Notes under the pieces: generated by a model
What the model was told of the DNA's origin: nothing
The model's database searches: none
The model's input: only the letters and a program-made list of their open reading frames with translations
Shown here: positions 47,284 through 59,687 of the stretch, one piece after another
Layout of the letters: each line of letters begins with the position of its first letter
How positions within the stretch are numbered: position 1 is the stretch's first letter
Assembly (NCBI RefSeq): GCF_032854445.1
Contig: NC_088298.1
Span: 7,489,504-7,553,503, forward strand
DNA: 64,000 bases
Direction of reading: 5' to 3'
Source: Liolophura sinensis
Lineage: Eukaryota > Mollusca > Polyplacophora > Chitonida > Chitonidae
Program-made: the position numbers and the translations under genes

Positions 47284-47518
47284 TGCATAAAATTAAAGCA
47301 GTTATGGTTTTTGACTTCTGACATTTAATTTTTTTGAAAAAAATTAGTTTTTGAAACTAATTGTCTGTTTTTATTTTAAGTTTTGATTGTTCATCAGATT
47401 AAGTCGAAAACTATTCATGGCTTCCTGGTTTGAACATGTTCCCGCCACGATATGGTTGAGATATTGCTGAAGCGGCATTACGCCATGATAATTTATTCAT
47501 AATCATTCATCCATTCAT
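45258..47518 (+). mobile_element. LINE A copy 6 (A6): 5'-truncated and decayed
   Basis: It begins within the RT domain (ACTGATCCAAATAACTACCG) and runs to a degenerate (ATTC)n end. RT fingers (GFRQGRSTIGHL), thumb, RNase H (YTDGSEDG; SDSLSYLLA; VDREAK) and 3' UTR are recognisable. About 141 bp are missing in frame between STLSD and RAKNMNNIE, removing the GVPRGSILSP and YVDD catalytic blocks. Other frame breaks occur near 45555 and 46560. An AT microsatellite has grown at the ORF2/3' UTR junction. The 3' pseudoknot pairs are partly lost here, consistent with greater age. Confidence 0.85.
47207..47281. repeat. (TG)n/(AT)n microsatellite within LINE A6
   Basis: A short TG run followed by about 65 bp of AT dinucleotides, interrupting the end of the A6 coding region. 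Confidence 0.95.
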
Positions 47519-50500
47519 TTTTAACCATAGATTGAAGAGATACCGTGTGACAGACTTAAATACATGTACATAACTGGATGCCACATTTTAATTTCACGAG
47601 GTTTCTTTTATTCGATTATACAGGTTTATTTTATAGTACATGTATGACACGTACTAGACAAATATTATTTTCAACATTTGCAGTTTATGTTACCAAAAGA
47701 AAACATTACTATACCTCCATATCCGGAAATGAGCATGAAAATTTGCCCGTACGGACATTTTCCCCTATGTACAATTCCCCCTAATATTTACATGGATTCA
47801 CAGCTTTGAGCACCCAGGTTCCTCGCAAGGACCAGATAAATAACATGGAACTAAAAGGGCGAAATGATATTTCTTTTCAATTTCTAAAATTTAAAGTGGT
47901 ATAGGACAATCAAACTATCATATTTGAAGGTTAGACACATTCAGATGACTTTTCCAGGAAATTTTCTTACCTAAAATCTATATTTTTCATTATTCATGTT
48001 AAAATCTTATTCAAGGCCTATCTCACCTGGGTTAAATTTGGTTTGTTTCACTTGCATTACTCTAGTCATGTGACTTAAGAGTGTACTGATCATTGGCTCA
48101 GAAAAGCCTTGACATCACTGCAAAACTATAAATGAGCTGTATTTTAATTCTAATTCGATATCATTTATTAAAGCCTATGACTGTTTATACCATGCCTAGC
48201 ATTTCGGCAAAATAACTTAAATCCATGGCTAAAAAGCTCGGGAACGCAACTTAAAATGCATAACATGGTGTGAATTTCATAGTTGGCATAAAGCATTCGG
48301 GATATGAGTTATTATGAAACATTCTGGACAAAAGGTCCAATTGAGAAAAAGGTCCAATTGAGAAAAAGGTCGCACAGTCAAAATACCCCCAAAAGCTCAT
48401 CCCTTGCATCAAGAACGGGCAAAACACCCACAAATCATAATCAAATCCACCAGAAAATTGTTTTAAAGATATATATGATGAAATCTAAACTTTTTTTATA
48501 TAAAGTAATGTCTGAACAGAGTCGGCATGGGTAAAATGGCACCATTTTTTTAAATTCACCTTGTATTAATAAACCCATTTAAAAAAAACTGTCCGTTACA
48601 CTTTAACCAATGCAGTTCATATGGATGTGTATTTTTCTTACTGTTGCATAAACAAGAACAATAGTAAGAAAATCTGTTGCCAAAAATAAGCTACAAATAT
48701 ACATGTGTAAGTAAAATAACAAGCTGAAAAGCGTTGTAATTAGGAAGAAGAGGGGAAAATATACCTTTTTGATGGTATTTACACATTTCTGATTACATAA
48801 TATAACCTATAAGTAATTTTAAACGGAAAGAGGACAAATATTTTGATCAAAAAAGTTCTTAATACTTATTCCTGAATAGATTTCTTTCATTGTATTCTAT
48901 TCCCAATGGACCTCAATGGAAAGCTTCCGACAGGATGCATGTGTGGGTACAACACATCTTTCCAATGATGCCATTGGAAATCGCCTGACAAAGAGTACAG
49001 TGTGCCACCAAAGACTTGCACCAACGTTGAAAAAGTTTTGTTTAGGTGTTGCAGTGGGACGGAAGAAGTTACAAGGATTTCTCCATGGAACTGGCCATAA
49101 CATCCGTTTATAACTACATGCAGCTGCAACGCTTGAACACGTGTGCTTTATTTTGTGATCACGCATTAACATTTTTCATATTTTTTGTGAAGAAATATTC
49201 ACCGAAGTAATAACTTTGCTGCTTTTTTGGAAATTCTTTCACTTTATATACATTGTTTTATATTATCAGAGGCAGGATCTTATTTTTCATAAATAAAGCC
49301 CTTCATGATTGTGGCAAATTCTGTTATAACAGAAAGAAGTCTAAAATTCTGCTGAACTTGAGTAGTTATTTAACAAAAAGATTCTATGAAATAAAAACAA
49401 AAATATTGTCAATAAGGCTAAATTTACCGATACCGACTCTATTCAGTCATTGCTTTATTTAATCAGTTTAGATCTCATATATCTCTCAAACTCTTATAAA
49501 TATATACACCAATGTATGCACACAGTATGAACTTAACATGCTGAAGTATAAAAAATATATCTTCTAGAAATAAACTTTAATTTACACATGCCTGTCTGTA
49601 AATGTTAATTACCATGTTTTATTTAAATTTAATAAAATATTTTATATTTTAATCAAATAAAGAAATTTTAAACTTTAAATCTTAAAAATGTTAATAAAAT
49701 CTTATTTCTGGAACAATAAAAATATTTTTTACGCATACCTTTCAGGAAAGGATTCATTACAGTATTTCTCTCTCTTTTTTTTTTTTTAATACATAACTAT
49801 AAAAAATTAATGTATGAAAATAGTTATGATAAATTTTTAATATGTTTTACCGATTACAAAAAAATACCTACATGTTGCATAAAAACCTCCTTTCCCCTAT
49901 TTCCCCCAACTATTGATAAAAATAATATAATCTTAAACTTAATTTGTATTTCAGCTGAGTACTTGCTTTGCGTATGTGTATTACAAACACACGTTGGTGA
50001 CCGTCACTCCAGTGATCTCCCCTGCCGAAGTCAGCTTCGGTTCCCGGGAGGATTAAGGTACTAAATCGATGGTTAATTACATAAATATAGTAATGTTTAG
50101 AAAGCTTAGAAACTGGTCTTTCTAAATCCGTCGTGTTTGGTACGATACGAGCAGTAGTTCTCCCGTTTACACATACCTGGGTGCTGCTTTTCCGGGTTTT
50201 CTCAAATTCCGGATTTTCATTCCGGTCATTGGGCTCTCCCCAGAGGTTTCGAATGAACAGAACCAAGCAACAGTAACGGAAGTTGTTCACAACCACAGCT
50301 GTCTGTTATTTCACTTTTTCAGTTAGAGGGTGTTCCAGTGGAGGAAGCGGGTAGGTATATCAGAGACCTGTGGCCAATAATAGGTGCACTATGTTGTGTT
50401 TATCAACGCTGATTTTGCAAGGGAAGAACGTCGACCCATTGTTGTTGTTGTTGGCCCTGTTGCGGTTCACATTGGCAAGCTTGCCACAGTCCCTCGTATC

Positions 50501-50916
50501 GATCCAACAGGCCCGGCCATATAATACTAGTACATATAGTAGTGTTTGGTCGGGCCTTCTTCACAACAATGGGGTAGAAAAGGATTTCCTTTTTCCTATT
50601 CTTGTTTCGTGCTGTTCAAAACTCTTATGAAGATAAATTCTTTATGTTTTCTTTTAAACTGAAACCTTAAACACTGTTTGAATATATTGACAAATATTGT
50701 TCGTGATTGAGTAGGTCTTGTCATTCTTGACGTCATCGTCGTTGTTATACTGAAAACCATCCATCAACTGGAGCCACGATAATTTTGTAAAACAAGGTCA
50801 CTTAGAATTTTGGCCTTATTAGTGGAGATTCTCCTTTTGCAGTTACATGTGCATGTCATTTGAACATGCATGTAAATATTCATCATAGTTATTAAGTACT
50901 ATGGTAAAGACAGCTG
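47519..50916. other. AT-rich intergenic stretch, no gene supported
   Basis: No coding region is supported. Small features: a tandem duplication of the 17-mer GGTCCAATTGAGAAAAA at 48334-48367, and an imperfect inverted repeat AGGCCCGGCCA/TGGTCGGGCCT at 50509-50519 and 50547-50557 with a 27-nt loop. A plus-strand frame at 48916-49113 (LAPTLKKFCLGVAVGRKKLQ) looks protein-like, but no family or splice context was recognised. Part of the upstream non-coding exon of the zinc-finger gene could lie here. Confidence 0.4.
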
Positions 50917-51178
50917 GTGGCCGTTTTGGCCTGGTGAGTTAACACGCCATTGAGGCACAATAACCCAGGGGCCTACAACCAAAGCTGTGAGCTCCAGTCC
51001 AGCTAATGCTTGTTTCCTATCCGGCTATACATGGGGAGGTCTGTTAGCAACCTGCAGATGGTCATGGGTTTCCCCTGGGCTGTGCGCAGTTTCCTCCAAA
51101 CATAATGCTGGCGACTGTTGTATTAGTGAACTATTCTTGAGCACAGCGTAAAACACCGATCACGTCAAATAAATAAAG
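50917..51178 (+). mobile_element. tRNA-derived SINE, diverged full-length copy
   Basis: The head (GTTTTGGCCTGGTGAGTTAA) is degenerate. The body (GTTAGCAACCTGCAGATGGT) and 3' end (GAGCACAGCGTAAAACACCG, then AATAAATAAA) align with the SINE at 21109-21376, with many substitutions. Confidence 0.8.
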
Positions 51179-51224
51179 GTGGCCCAGTGTAGAATATGTA
51201 TATACAAATTGATATGAGGGCCGA

Positions 51225-51392
51225 GGGAGGGTAGAATGCCATACTTGGGAAGGTCTTCCAGCAACCTGTAGATGTCCTTGGGTTCCCCCCACCAGGCTCT
51301 GCCAGGTTTTACTCCCACTTATAATGCTGGCTGAAGCCGTATAAGTGAAATATTCTTTATTGCTATAAAACACCAATCAAATAAATAAATCA
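51225..51392 (+). mobile_element. SINE 3' fragment
   Basis: Lacks the tRNA head. It has the CAGCAACCTGTAGATG body segment and the TATAAAACACCAATCAAATA end with an AAATAAAT tail. It lies about 70 bp upstream of the zinc-finger gene's coding exon, in its probable 5' intron. Confidence 0.75.
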
Positions 51393-51474
51393 AATTGTGT
51401 GGTAGTATTTAAGTTTGGTGCTAAAAATGGTCTAATAAATAATTAATTTCTGTTGTTCACAGATAATAAAAAAG

Positions 51475-52932
51475 ATGACAGAACTTAGCAAGGAAGGCAT
51501 GATTAGATCATTCACTGTGGAACTACAGACTTGTATTGAGCAGGATGGGAGTGCGGATCTACACATTGTGACTGTGAGGAATGTTATGGAGTTTTGTTTC
51601 AAGTGTGAATTGTGCGAAGAAAGGTTTAAGCAGTTTGACAGCATGAAAAGCCACTGGAGTTCGTGCGTTTGTGATGATTCTTGGGCTCAGATAAATGTGA
51701 CTGTGGCAAACTCTGGAAAGGACAGTGAAGAAGTTCAGGATGTATTGTCTGACAAAGAAAATGAAGTTGTAGAAATGGTCGAGGCCGAGTTGGAACCTGC
51801 TGCTAAAGATATGCAGATAGACAGAGAGGTAGAATTGGAGAAAGAAGTTCAGACACAAAGTCAGGAGGCAGTAGTGGGAGATGAAGTGGAAGACTCGGAA
51901 GACTCCAGAGCTGTGCTTGAGAAAGAAACTGAAAGAGATGGTCAGGCGTGTTATGAATATAGTTGTACTGTATGTGGTGAGAGTTTTGATAGCTTAGAGC
52001 AGGCTGGAGTTCACATGCAGGCACACGAGAAAGAGAGGTCTCCGATGCGGAACCAGTGTAGAGAGTGCGGCAAAACGTTTGCGCAGAAAAGCTCATTGCG
52101 GTTCCACATGCGTTCTCACACGGGGGAGAAGCCGTTCAAGTGTTTACATTGTAGCAAAGGCTTTTCTTCGAATAGTGACCTGAGTCGCCACGTAACTCGC
52201 CACAACAACACAAAACCCCACGCCTGCCCCAAATGTAGCAAGGCTTTTGCTGACAAATCATATCTAAGGCTTCATTTAAAACTGCATGATGAAGACAACC
52301 CCAATATGTGCAAAATTTGTCAACATAAATTTACCACGAAGAGTCAGCTCAATTTGCACATGAGGAAGCATACCGGTGAGAAACCATATTCGTGCTCAGT
52401 GTGTGGAAAATGTTTCGCTGATGTGGGAGCCTTGAAATACCACTTTTCAACTCACGGCAACCGACGTGAGTCAGTGAATTGGATGTGTGACATTTGCAAC
52501 AAAACTTTTTCTACAAGGCAAGCCCTCGGAAACCATAGCAGAATTCATACAGGAGAAAAACCATACACATGCAAAATATGCAAGAAATCTTTCACTCAGA
52601 ACTCTTTGAAATTGCACATGCGTTATCACACAGGGGAGAAACCTTTCCATTGTCACTTGTGTGAGAAAAGCTTTACAACAAAGACACATCGTGAAACGCA
52701 CATGAGGCACCACACAGGAGAAAAGCCTTTCAAGTGTGATAAGTGTGATAAAACATTCGGCTACAAAAGTAGCCTAATCTATCATGCAAGAACTCACACA
52801 GGAGAAAAGCCTTTTACGTGTCCTCTCTGCAAGAAAAGCTTCGTGGATAGTGCAACAATGAAGCGCCATGCCATTACATGTGCTGTCAATCGCTTGGGTA
52901 AAGGAAAAAAGAAAGGAAAGAAAGACAAATAG
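51475..52932 (+). CDS. C2H2 zinc-finger protein, about twelve fingers, intact
   Basis: A single open frame of 485 residues, likely a nuclear DNA-binding regulator. Residues 1-65 include a C2HC-type finger (CELCEERFKQFDSMKSHWSSC). Residues 66-155 are strongly acidic. A diverged finger (CTVCGESFDSLEQAGVHMQAH) comes next, then an array of nine with TGEKP linkers between several of them (for example CRECGKTFAQKSSLRFHMRSH in part, CDKCDKTFGYKSSL). The last finger is C2HC (CPLCKKSFVDSATMKRHAITC) and is followed by a basic KGKKKGKKDK tail, a possible nuclear signal. The ninth finger has one residue fewer than normal between its second Cys and first His. A splice acceptor (TGTTCACAG) ends at 51462, twelve bases before ATG 51475, so the 5' UTR begins in an upstream exon. 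AATAAA lies at 52987-52992. Its DNA target cannot be predicted reliably. Confidence 0.9.
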   Translation: MTELSKEGMIRSFTVELQTCIEQDGSADLHIVTVRNVMEFCFKCELCEERFKQFDSMKSHWSSCVCDDSWAQINVTVANSGKDSEEVQDVLSDKENEVVEMVEAELEPAAKDMQIDREVELEKEVQTQSQEAVVGDEVEDSEDSRAVLEKETERDGQACYEYSCTVCGESFDSLEQAGVHMQAHEKERSPMRNQCRECGKTFAQKSSLRFHMRSHTGEKPFKCLHCSKGFSSNSDLSRHVTRHNNTKPHACPKCSKAFADKSYLRLHLKLHDEDNPNMCKICQHKFTTKSQLNLHMRKHTGEKPYSCSVCGKCFADVGALKYHFSTHGNRRESVNWMCDICNKTFSTRQALGNHSRIHTGEKPYTCKICKKSFTQNSLKLHMRYHTGEKPFHCHLCEKSFTTKTHRETHMRHHTGEKPFKCDKCDKTFGYKSSLIYHARTHTGEKPFTCPLCKKSFVDSATMKRHAITCAVNRLGKGKKKGKKDK

Positions 52933-52986
52933 CTATCAACGAGTTTATTGAAAATGGCCATATTGGACATTTTGGCCCAAAAACAA

Positions 52987-52992
52987 AATAAA
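52987..52992 (+). terminator. Polyadenylation signal of the zinc-finger gene
   Basis: AATAAA 55 bases after the TAG stop at 52930-52932, on the coding strand. Confidence 0.7.
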
Positions 52993-53049
52993 TTTGTATG
53001 TAGCAAATGGGTTGATTTTTTTTTTTTGTTCATTTTGTCATTTGTCTGA

Positions 53050-53113
53050 TTCTCACCATGACATCGCTAAAATATTGCTGATGTGGCATTAGGCGATAAC
53101 CATTCATTTATTC
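53050..53113 (+). mobile_element. Old LINE A tail fragment
   Basis: AAATATTGCTGATGTGGCAT and the following CATTCATTTATTC are recognisably the LINE A 3' end, diverged at about a quarter of positions. It sits just downstream of the zinc-finger gene. Confidence 0.7.
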
Positions 53114-53689
53114 GTCTGAACCTTATTTATTCCAGTTGGATTCTTGTTTATTTACCCAGACATTGGGCCCGCGTAAACCACCTAGACCTCTGACTCCAGC
53201 TTTCGCCAACTTAGCTGCTGTTTGAGGACTTGTGACATTATTTAATGTTAACCACCAGTCAAAAAAATTCAGGCAGTAAAACACAATCTTTGAAACTGCA
53301 GATGTTTGCAAGGTGTTTGTTCAACCATATTCTAAGAACATTCTGCACACACTGATAAAATTATACTTTTTGTGAAGTCATGAAATTGCTAAACCTGAAC
53401 AGTGTAGTTCTGTTTCTGAAAGCAAATTAAAAAAGTACATAAATCCCATTGAAGGTTTTTGGGAAATTCAGGATTATTTCATATTGGGAGGGAAAAGCGT
53501 GACCTCCAGTGAAACAAAAACCTCTTGTTCCCAAGTAATGCAGAAAGACCTCCATAATAACCCACATAAGACCTGTCCTAACCTTCCCTACTGAAGTATA
53601 AAAGACTATTTACACGCTGCTTCCTCTCTTTGGGCTCAGTGTTCAGCGTTCAGAGGTCAGGGCAAGGAAACAGGACTGGTTGGCCAGGT
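53114..53689. other. Intergenic, including the single-copy left flank of the minisatellite
   Basis: No gene. From 53641 the sequence GGTCAGGGCAAGGAAACAGG...GGCCAGGTGTCAGTATGTGA parallels the dispersed repeat at 21760-21880 and leads directly into the tandem array. Confidence 0.5.
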
Positions 53690-56215
53690 GTCAGTATGTG
53701 ACTGGGTGAGGTGTCATGTCTGATGCCAGCATGCTGTGACTAGGTGGGGGTCTCGTGTCTGGTGCCAGCATATGACTGGGGGGTGGTGTTATGACTGTTT
53801 TGAGCTATTATGTCTGATCTCGGTATACTATGACTGGATGAGGTGTCGTGTCTGGTGCCAGCTTACTAGGACTGGGTCAGGTGTTACGTCTGGCGCCAGC
53901 ATACTGGGACTGGATGGGGTGTTATATCTAATGTCAGCATGCTCTGACTTGGTGGGATATTATATCTGTTGCCAGCATACTGTGGGTGGGGGTGTTATGT
54001 CTGATGTCAGCATGCTATGACTGCTTTTAGCCTGCCTGGTGCCAGCATACAGTGCTGTGACTGGGTGGGGGTGTTATGGGTGGGGTGTCATGTCTGGTGC
54101 CAGCATGCTAGGACTTGATGGGGGTGTTATGTCTGGTGCCAGCTTACTGCGACTAGGTGGGGGTGTCATGTCTGGTGCCAGCATAATATGACTGTTTTGA
54201 GCTGTGGGGTCATTGAGTCATGGGGTGTTATGACTGTTTTGAGCTGTTTTCGGAATACTGTGACTGGATGAGGTGTCATGTCTGGTGCCAGCTTACTAGG
54301 ACTGGGTCGGGTGTTATGTCTGGTGCCAGCATTCTGTGACTGGGTGGGCCTTTGTCTGTTGCCAGCATACTCTGACTGGGTGGGGGTGTTATGACTGTTT
54401 TGAGGTGTTCTGTTTGGTTTTGGTATACTATGACTGGATGAGGTGTCCTGTCTGGTGCCAGCTTACTGTGACTGGGTGGGGGTGTCATGTCTGGTGCCAG
54501 CATAATATGACTGGGTGGGGGGTGTTATGACTGTTTTGAGCTTTTATATCTGATTGCGGTATACTATGACTGGATGACGTGTCATGTCTGGTGCAAGCTT
54601 ACTACTACTGGGTCGGGTGTTATGTCTGGTGCCAGCATACTGGGACTGGGTGGGGTGTTATGTGTGGTGCCAGCACACTATGACTGTTTTGAGGTGTTCT
54701 GTTTGGTTTTGGTATACTATGACTGGATGAGGTGTTATGTCTGGTGCCAGCATACTGGGACTGGGTGAGGTGTTATGTGTGGTGCCAGCACACTATGACT
54801 GTTTTGAGGTGTTATGTCTGTTGCCAGATTACTAGGACTGGGTGAGGTGTTGTGTCTTGATGTCCGTATACAGTGATTGGGTGGGGGTGATTTGTCTGGT
54901 GTCAGTATGCTGCGACTAGGTGTGGGTGTTATCACTGTTTTGAGGTTTTCTGTTTGGTTTTGGTATACTATGACTGGATGAAGTGTCATGTGTGGTGCCA
55001 GCTCACTGTGACTGGTTGGGGGCATGATATGTGGTGCCAGCATACTGTGACTGATTGGGGGCGTTATGTCTGGTGTCTGTCTGCTATGAGTGAGTGGGAT
55101 GTTATGTGTGGTGCCAGCTTACTGTGACTGGGTGGGGTGTTATGTGTGGTGCCAGCATACTGTGACTGGGTGGGGTATTATGTGTGGTGCCAGCATACTG
55201 TGACTGGGTGGGGTGTTTATGTCTAGTGCCAGCATCCTGTGACTGGGTGGGGTGTGTATGTGTAGAGCCAGCATACAGTGACTGGGTGGGGTGTTATGTT
55301 TGGTGCCAGCATACAGTGACTGGGTGAGGTGTCCTGTCTGGTGCCAGCATAATATGACTGGGTGGGGGTGTTATGACTGTTTTGAGCTGTTATGTCTGAT
55401 TGCGGTATACTATGACTGGATGAGGTGTCATGTTTGGTGCCTGCTTACTACTACTGGGTTGGGTGTTATGTCTGGTGCCAGCATACTGGGACTGGGTGGG
55501 ATGTTATGTGTGGTGCCAGCACACTATGACTGTTTTGAGGTGTTCTGTTTGGTTTTGGTATACTGTGACTAGATGAGGTGTTATGCTGGGTGCCAGCTCA
55601 CTGTGACTGGTTGGGGGCATGATATGTGGTGCCAGCATACTGTGACTGGTTGAGGGTGTTGTGTCTGGTGTTATGCTAGGACTGGGTGGGAAGGTTATGT
55701 GTAGTGCCAGCATGCTGTGACTGGGTGGGGCATAATGCCTGGTGCCAGCGTACTAGGACTGGGTGAGGGTGGGGGTGGGGGGTGTTATGTGTAGTGCCAG
55801 CATGCTGTGACTGGGTGAGGCATATTTCTGGTGCCAACATACTAGGACTGGATGGGATGGGTGGGGTGTTATGTCTGGTGCTAGCTTACCGAGACTGGGT
55901 GATGTGCTATGTCTGGTGCCAGCATACTGTGACTCGATGAGGTGTAATGCTTGGTGCCAGCTTACAAGGACTGTGTGAGGTGTTATGTCTTGGTGTCTGT
56001 ATAGGTGAGCCAGAAACCTGTGGATGGTGGTGATTTTTCCCCTGGACTCTACCCCATTTCCACCCACCATAATACTGGCTGCCGTTGTAGAAGGGAAATA
56101 CTCTTGAGTACTGCGTAAAACATGAATCAAATAAATAAATAAATAGTGTCTGTATTCTTTGACTGGACAAGGTGTTATGTCTGGTGCCTGCATACTGTAA
56201 CTGGTGTCAGGGTGG
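53690..56215. repeat. 2.5-kb minisatellite, basic period about 38 bp with longer higher-order pattern
   Basis: The phrase GTGACTGGGTGGGGTGTTAT followed by GTGTGGTGCCAGCATACT recurs throughout. Near 55119-55230 the spacing is exactly 38 bp. Elsewhere diverged units alternate (TATGACTGTTTTGAG..., ACTGGATGAGGTGTCATG..., CTTACTAGGACTGGGT), giving a longer composite pattern repeated around 53740-54010, 54190-54340, 54480-54640 and 55340-55500. The plus strand is rich in G and T. A SINE fragment interrupts the array. It is not coding: open frames in it just repeat WCQ- or ITPP-type phrases. Confidence 0.9.
56005..56147 (+). mobile_element. SINE 3' fragment inside the minisatellite
   Basis: CAGAAACCTGTGGATGGTGG, CCACCCACCATAATACTGGC and GAGTACTGCGTAAAACATGA with an (AATA)n tail match the SINE body and 3' end. 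Array units resume on both sides, so it inserted after the array formed. Confidence 0.8.
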
Positions 56216-58800
56216 GGAAGCCTGTCTGTGTCTTTGGTATACTGTACCAGTGAGGCAGTTTAAAAACAGCCTGCAATGGGACTGGCCTGCAAATGAACAC
56301 TCTTGCCATAGGACTGAAATTATGAAATGAATGTTCAATGCAAAATAAATTATCAACGTAACACAAAATTAAGTGTCTAACTGTTTATTTCATGGGGGGA
56401 GGGGGGGGGAGGGTATAGTCATGGGTCACTGTTACACTCCTCGCAGTGCATGTACCACTCTCTACATTCACTTTACATCAAATTTTGTAGAGAAATCTTG
56501 ACCACCATAAGGTCTCTAAGCTCACGGTGATCAGGTAGGAAATCAAGTCCCCAAAAATCTCTCTCATTCTTCCTTTCTATGAATACAGGATACATATACA
56601 TTCTCTTTTATCCAATATGCACAACATCATTCAAAAAAAAACACCAAAAGAATCTTAATTCCCCTTAAAGACACCGATGGGGAAGCTGAGGTTATGATCA
56701 AGCAATGGCAGTGATGTAAAGCGAACACAGAGCGATGCATGTGCTGTGAGGAGTGTAAGCCAATAAGACACCTCCACCTGTATGTACAAATGATATCACA
56801 GCTTCTCTGCTACATTCACACACCTGGTACAAAATTGCATTTATTTATCAGTATTGCACCGTTATACATATCATTAAACAGAGTGGTTCAGATGTTTCAC
56901 CTTCACTATAACACAGAAATAAACATCAATGAATGTTATTTTCTACAACAAACATGTCCTAATGCTCACATTAGTGCATACATGTTTACTTATATGTGCA
57001 CATACATATTATGCATCTGGTCAGAAAATAGAAAATTCCTGATGTTTTCAAGACAAAAATTAATAATTCATATTTATTCAGGACTGCGGTTGTATTCATA
57101 ACTATGCCACCTCTGTGACTGGTCTTTTGACATGCAAATTATTTGAAGTTTCCATCTGGCCTGCTTTCTTTCAAAACTCCTATTCGTGACTCATCCCATC
57201 ATGGCTGAAATACTGCCAATGTGGTGTTAATCCATTTAAACAAATGGTATTCTGTACAAAAGATGTTGTGGACAGTGAATGCATATGACAAGAGCACTAA
57301 TAACATTAAGATGTGGGCCGAGTGGAACCATGCGATCATGAGGTACAATTCCATTCCAACCAGCAATACTTGACCTAAAAAGACGCTATACCAGATATTT
57401 TTTGTGGAATTTTGCTTTTCTTTTAGAATAAACGACATAGTTATCTTTCACAAAATATCTGCTTCATCTATGCATGTGTTACTGTTTAAGTGTAAAAATA
57501 AATTATGTGACCCATTTTTAGGAACTTTATTACCATTATCAAAGATCATTTTAATGCTATAATTAATACACTATACAGGTACATGTGTCATATTAGCTGA
57601 AAGGTAACAATAATAGCTATCCATAACAAATACTAAAAATATGACTTGATCAATATAGATTTTTTTGCCAACAATATGTGGTACAGGATCTTTCATGAAA
57701 TTTTTTTCCTCTATTTCTTGCAGTGGTTTACTTTTGGCACAGACTTTTTCTACCCATGTGACTGCAAAAAAAACATACAATCAGAGTTCTTCAGGCAAGG
57801 TTGGTGCCTTTGTTGATCAATGACCCACTTCTCTGATGTTCAATGTAAAAGGAGATTCTTCAATGAGATTATATAACACTACCATGCATGTGACGGCAAC
57901 CAGTTTTTGGTTATAGAGGAAACTCGATCTCTGCATGTATGTCATATCGTGTAAGTCGGTGGGGGAAATCTTGAATTTGTGAAATTCATGTAAGATGGCT
58001 TGAAAAGCCCAATGATAGCTGTGCACTGCTTCTTTCCTCTCAAGGCTCCCCGAGGCCAGTGGTGTCAGGGGAATGTTTGGGATTCCCTGTTCAAGGTCGA
58101 TATTAAACCAGGATATTGAAAGATATGCACCCTAACACCTCAGCTACAACCAGCTTTCCATCCAGTTAATAAGCTAGGCAGTCAGCTTCATCTCTTAATC
58201 CTTCACGACATACTGACGATCTTGCATTACATCTCTATGATCTTCAAATATCCACGCAAATCAGATGTCCACTTAAAGATTTGGAATGTTCTTGGAGTTT
58301 TGGTAGGTGTGCATCTAGATGTCAGTTAACTTCCCTTCTTCCAGTTTCTTCACACTGAAATTATTGTCTGTCTTATCTCAATGACTTGACCTGGTTTAAA
58401 AAAAATAAAGAGCAAATTCAGAGAATTTATAACCCACAATAAATGTGCAAAACTTATGCATGGTGTTTGGTGTTTGAACTTGATCTCGGAATCAACAATA
58501 TGAAATTAGAATCTGCACACAAAATATTCTAAAAAATCAGACATTAACTATTCTGAAGCAGTTCCTGCACAGACACCAGCACATAATGAGAATCTGAGGT
58601 TACACAAGATAATCTCAGGAATAAATTGAATTCAAATCAGAAAATATTTGGAGCAGTTATTGCATTGATACCATCAATGAATCAGAATCCAGGAATCTGC
58701 AAAACTTAGGCATGGATTGGACTGGCTTTCAAACATGATGTGAAGTTCCCCAAAGGGAACCTTCCCTTAAAATTTTATCAAAATCAGACAAAATTTAGTT
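56216..58800. other. AT-rich intergenic stretch; one old LINE A tail at 57187-57240
   Basis: No gene supported. A G-run lies at about 56394-56413. CATGGCTGAAATACTGCCAA followed by TGTGGTGTTAATCCAT (57193-57232) is a decayed LINE A 3' end. The region could include the 3' UTR of the minus-strand exon at 59688-59804, but no polyadenylation site can be assigned with confidence. Confidence 0.4.
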
Positions 58801-59019
58801 ATTTATTTGATTGGTGTTTCACACCGTATGCAAAAATATTTCACTTATACGATGGCGGCCAGCATTATGGCTGGAGGAAACATGGGCGAAGCCCAGAGGA
58901 AACCCATGACCATCTGCAGGTTGCTGACAGACCTTTCCACTTACGGCCGGAGAGGAAGCCAGCATGAGCTGGACTTCAACTCACAGCTCCTGGGTCATTA
59001 TGTTGCGCTAGGGCCCTAA
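58801..59019 (-). mobile_element. SINE, minus strand, with imperfect target duplication
   Basis: The reverse complement of the SINE body and 3' end is present (plus strand ATTTATTTGATTGGTGTTTC, then GACAGACCTTTCCACTTACG, then GTTGCGCTAG at the head side). The flanks AAAATCAGACAAAATTTA and AAAAATCAGACAACATTT look like the duplicated target. Confidence 0.85.
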
Positions 59020-59687
59020 CCAAAAATCAGACAACATTTTGGGTAGGTAATAAGCTTACAAATAACAAAAAAAAAAAAAAAAAAAAAAGAACAGATGCAC
59101 ACACAGCAAGCCAAAAAAGATAAGTCCTACTTTCCCTGAAGGACGGGATAAAAAACTTATGACAATTCTTTACTGACATATACTAGTATGTGCCTCTATG
59201 ACAAGTAAAGTAATTTTACTCCTGTTTGTATTAACCTTAAGAAAGGCCCATTCTAGCTGTGCAGTGGTTTAAAAAAACATTGAAACCAGTGTGCACATTC
59301 AATGTCTTAAAATGACCTGTACAATTTTACTGGGACACTTTCATATACACTGTCTACAGAAAATATAAAATGAACAAAAGTTATAAACAATGTCCCCCAT
59401 TTTCAATGTTTGAGCTAACATACATACAGTCATGATAGCTTTTCAGGTGTCCGTTTCCAGTTGTCAATAATTGTATGTCTCTAGCAGATACTGATATATA
59501 TATACATATACTGTATTTCACCTAGAGGATATCACAAGCATGTAAATGCCTTATCATGATACTTTTTATGTCAACAACTTATATTCTTCTGATGAGAAAT
59601 TAATTAAACTTCACAAAAAAACTCTTACACTGCCCTGTAAGGTAGATAAATCAAGCAAAATGGGTGACTTCAAAAATGGTGGCATTT
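59020..59687. other. Non-coding, with an A21-type run near 59068
   Basis: No gene. An A-rich tract follows the SINE head at about 59067-59089. The rest is AT-rich and may be the 3' UTR of the adjacent minus-strand exon. Confidence 0.35.

Noticed and set aside
48897-49172. Protein-like frames on both strands around 48.9-49.2 kb
   Set aside because: No recognised family, no convincing acceptor/donor pair, and both strands are open, so coding status cannot be supported.
53736-56193. Many open frames with recurring WCQ, MTGW and ITPP-type phrases, looking like a repetitive secreted protein
   Set aside because: They are translations of a 38-bp-period minisatellite in several frames on both strands; no start context, splice signals or stable frame.
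53690-56215. CRISPR-like regular array
   Set aside because: Units are contiguous and diverged with no unique spacers, and the DNA is from an animal genome.
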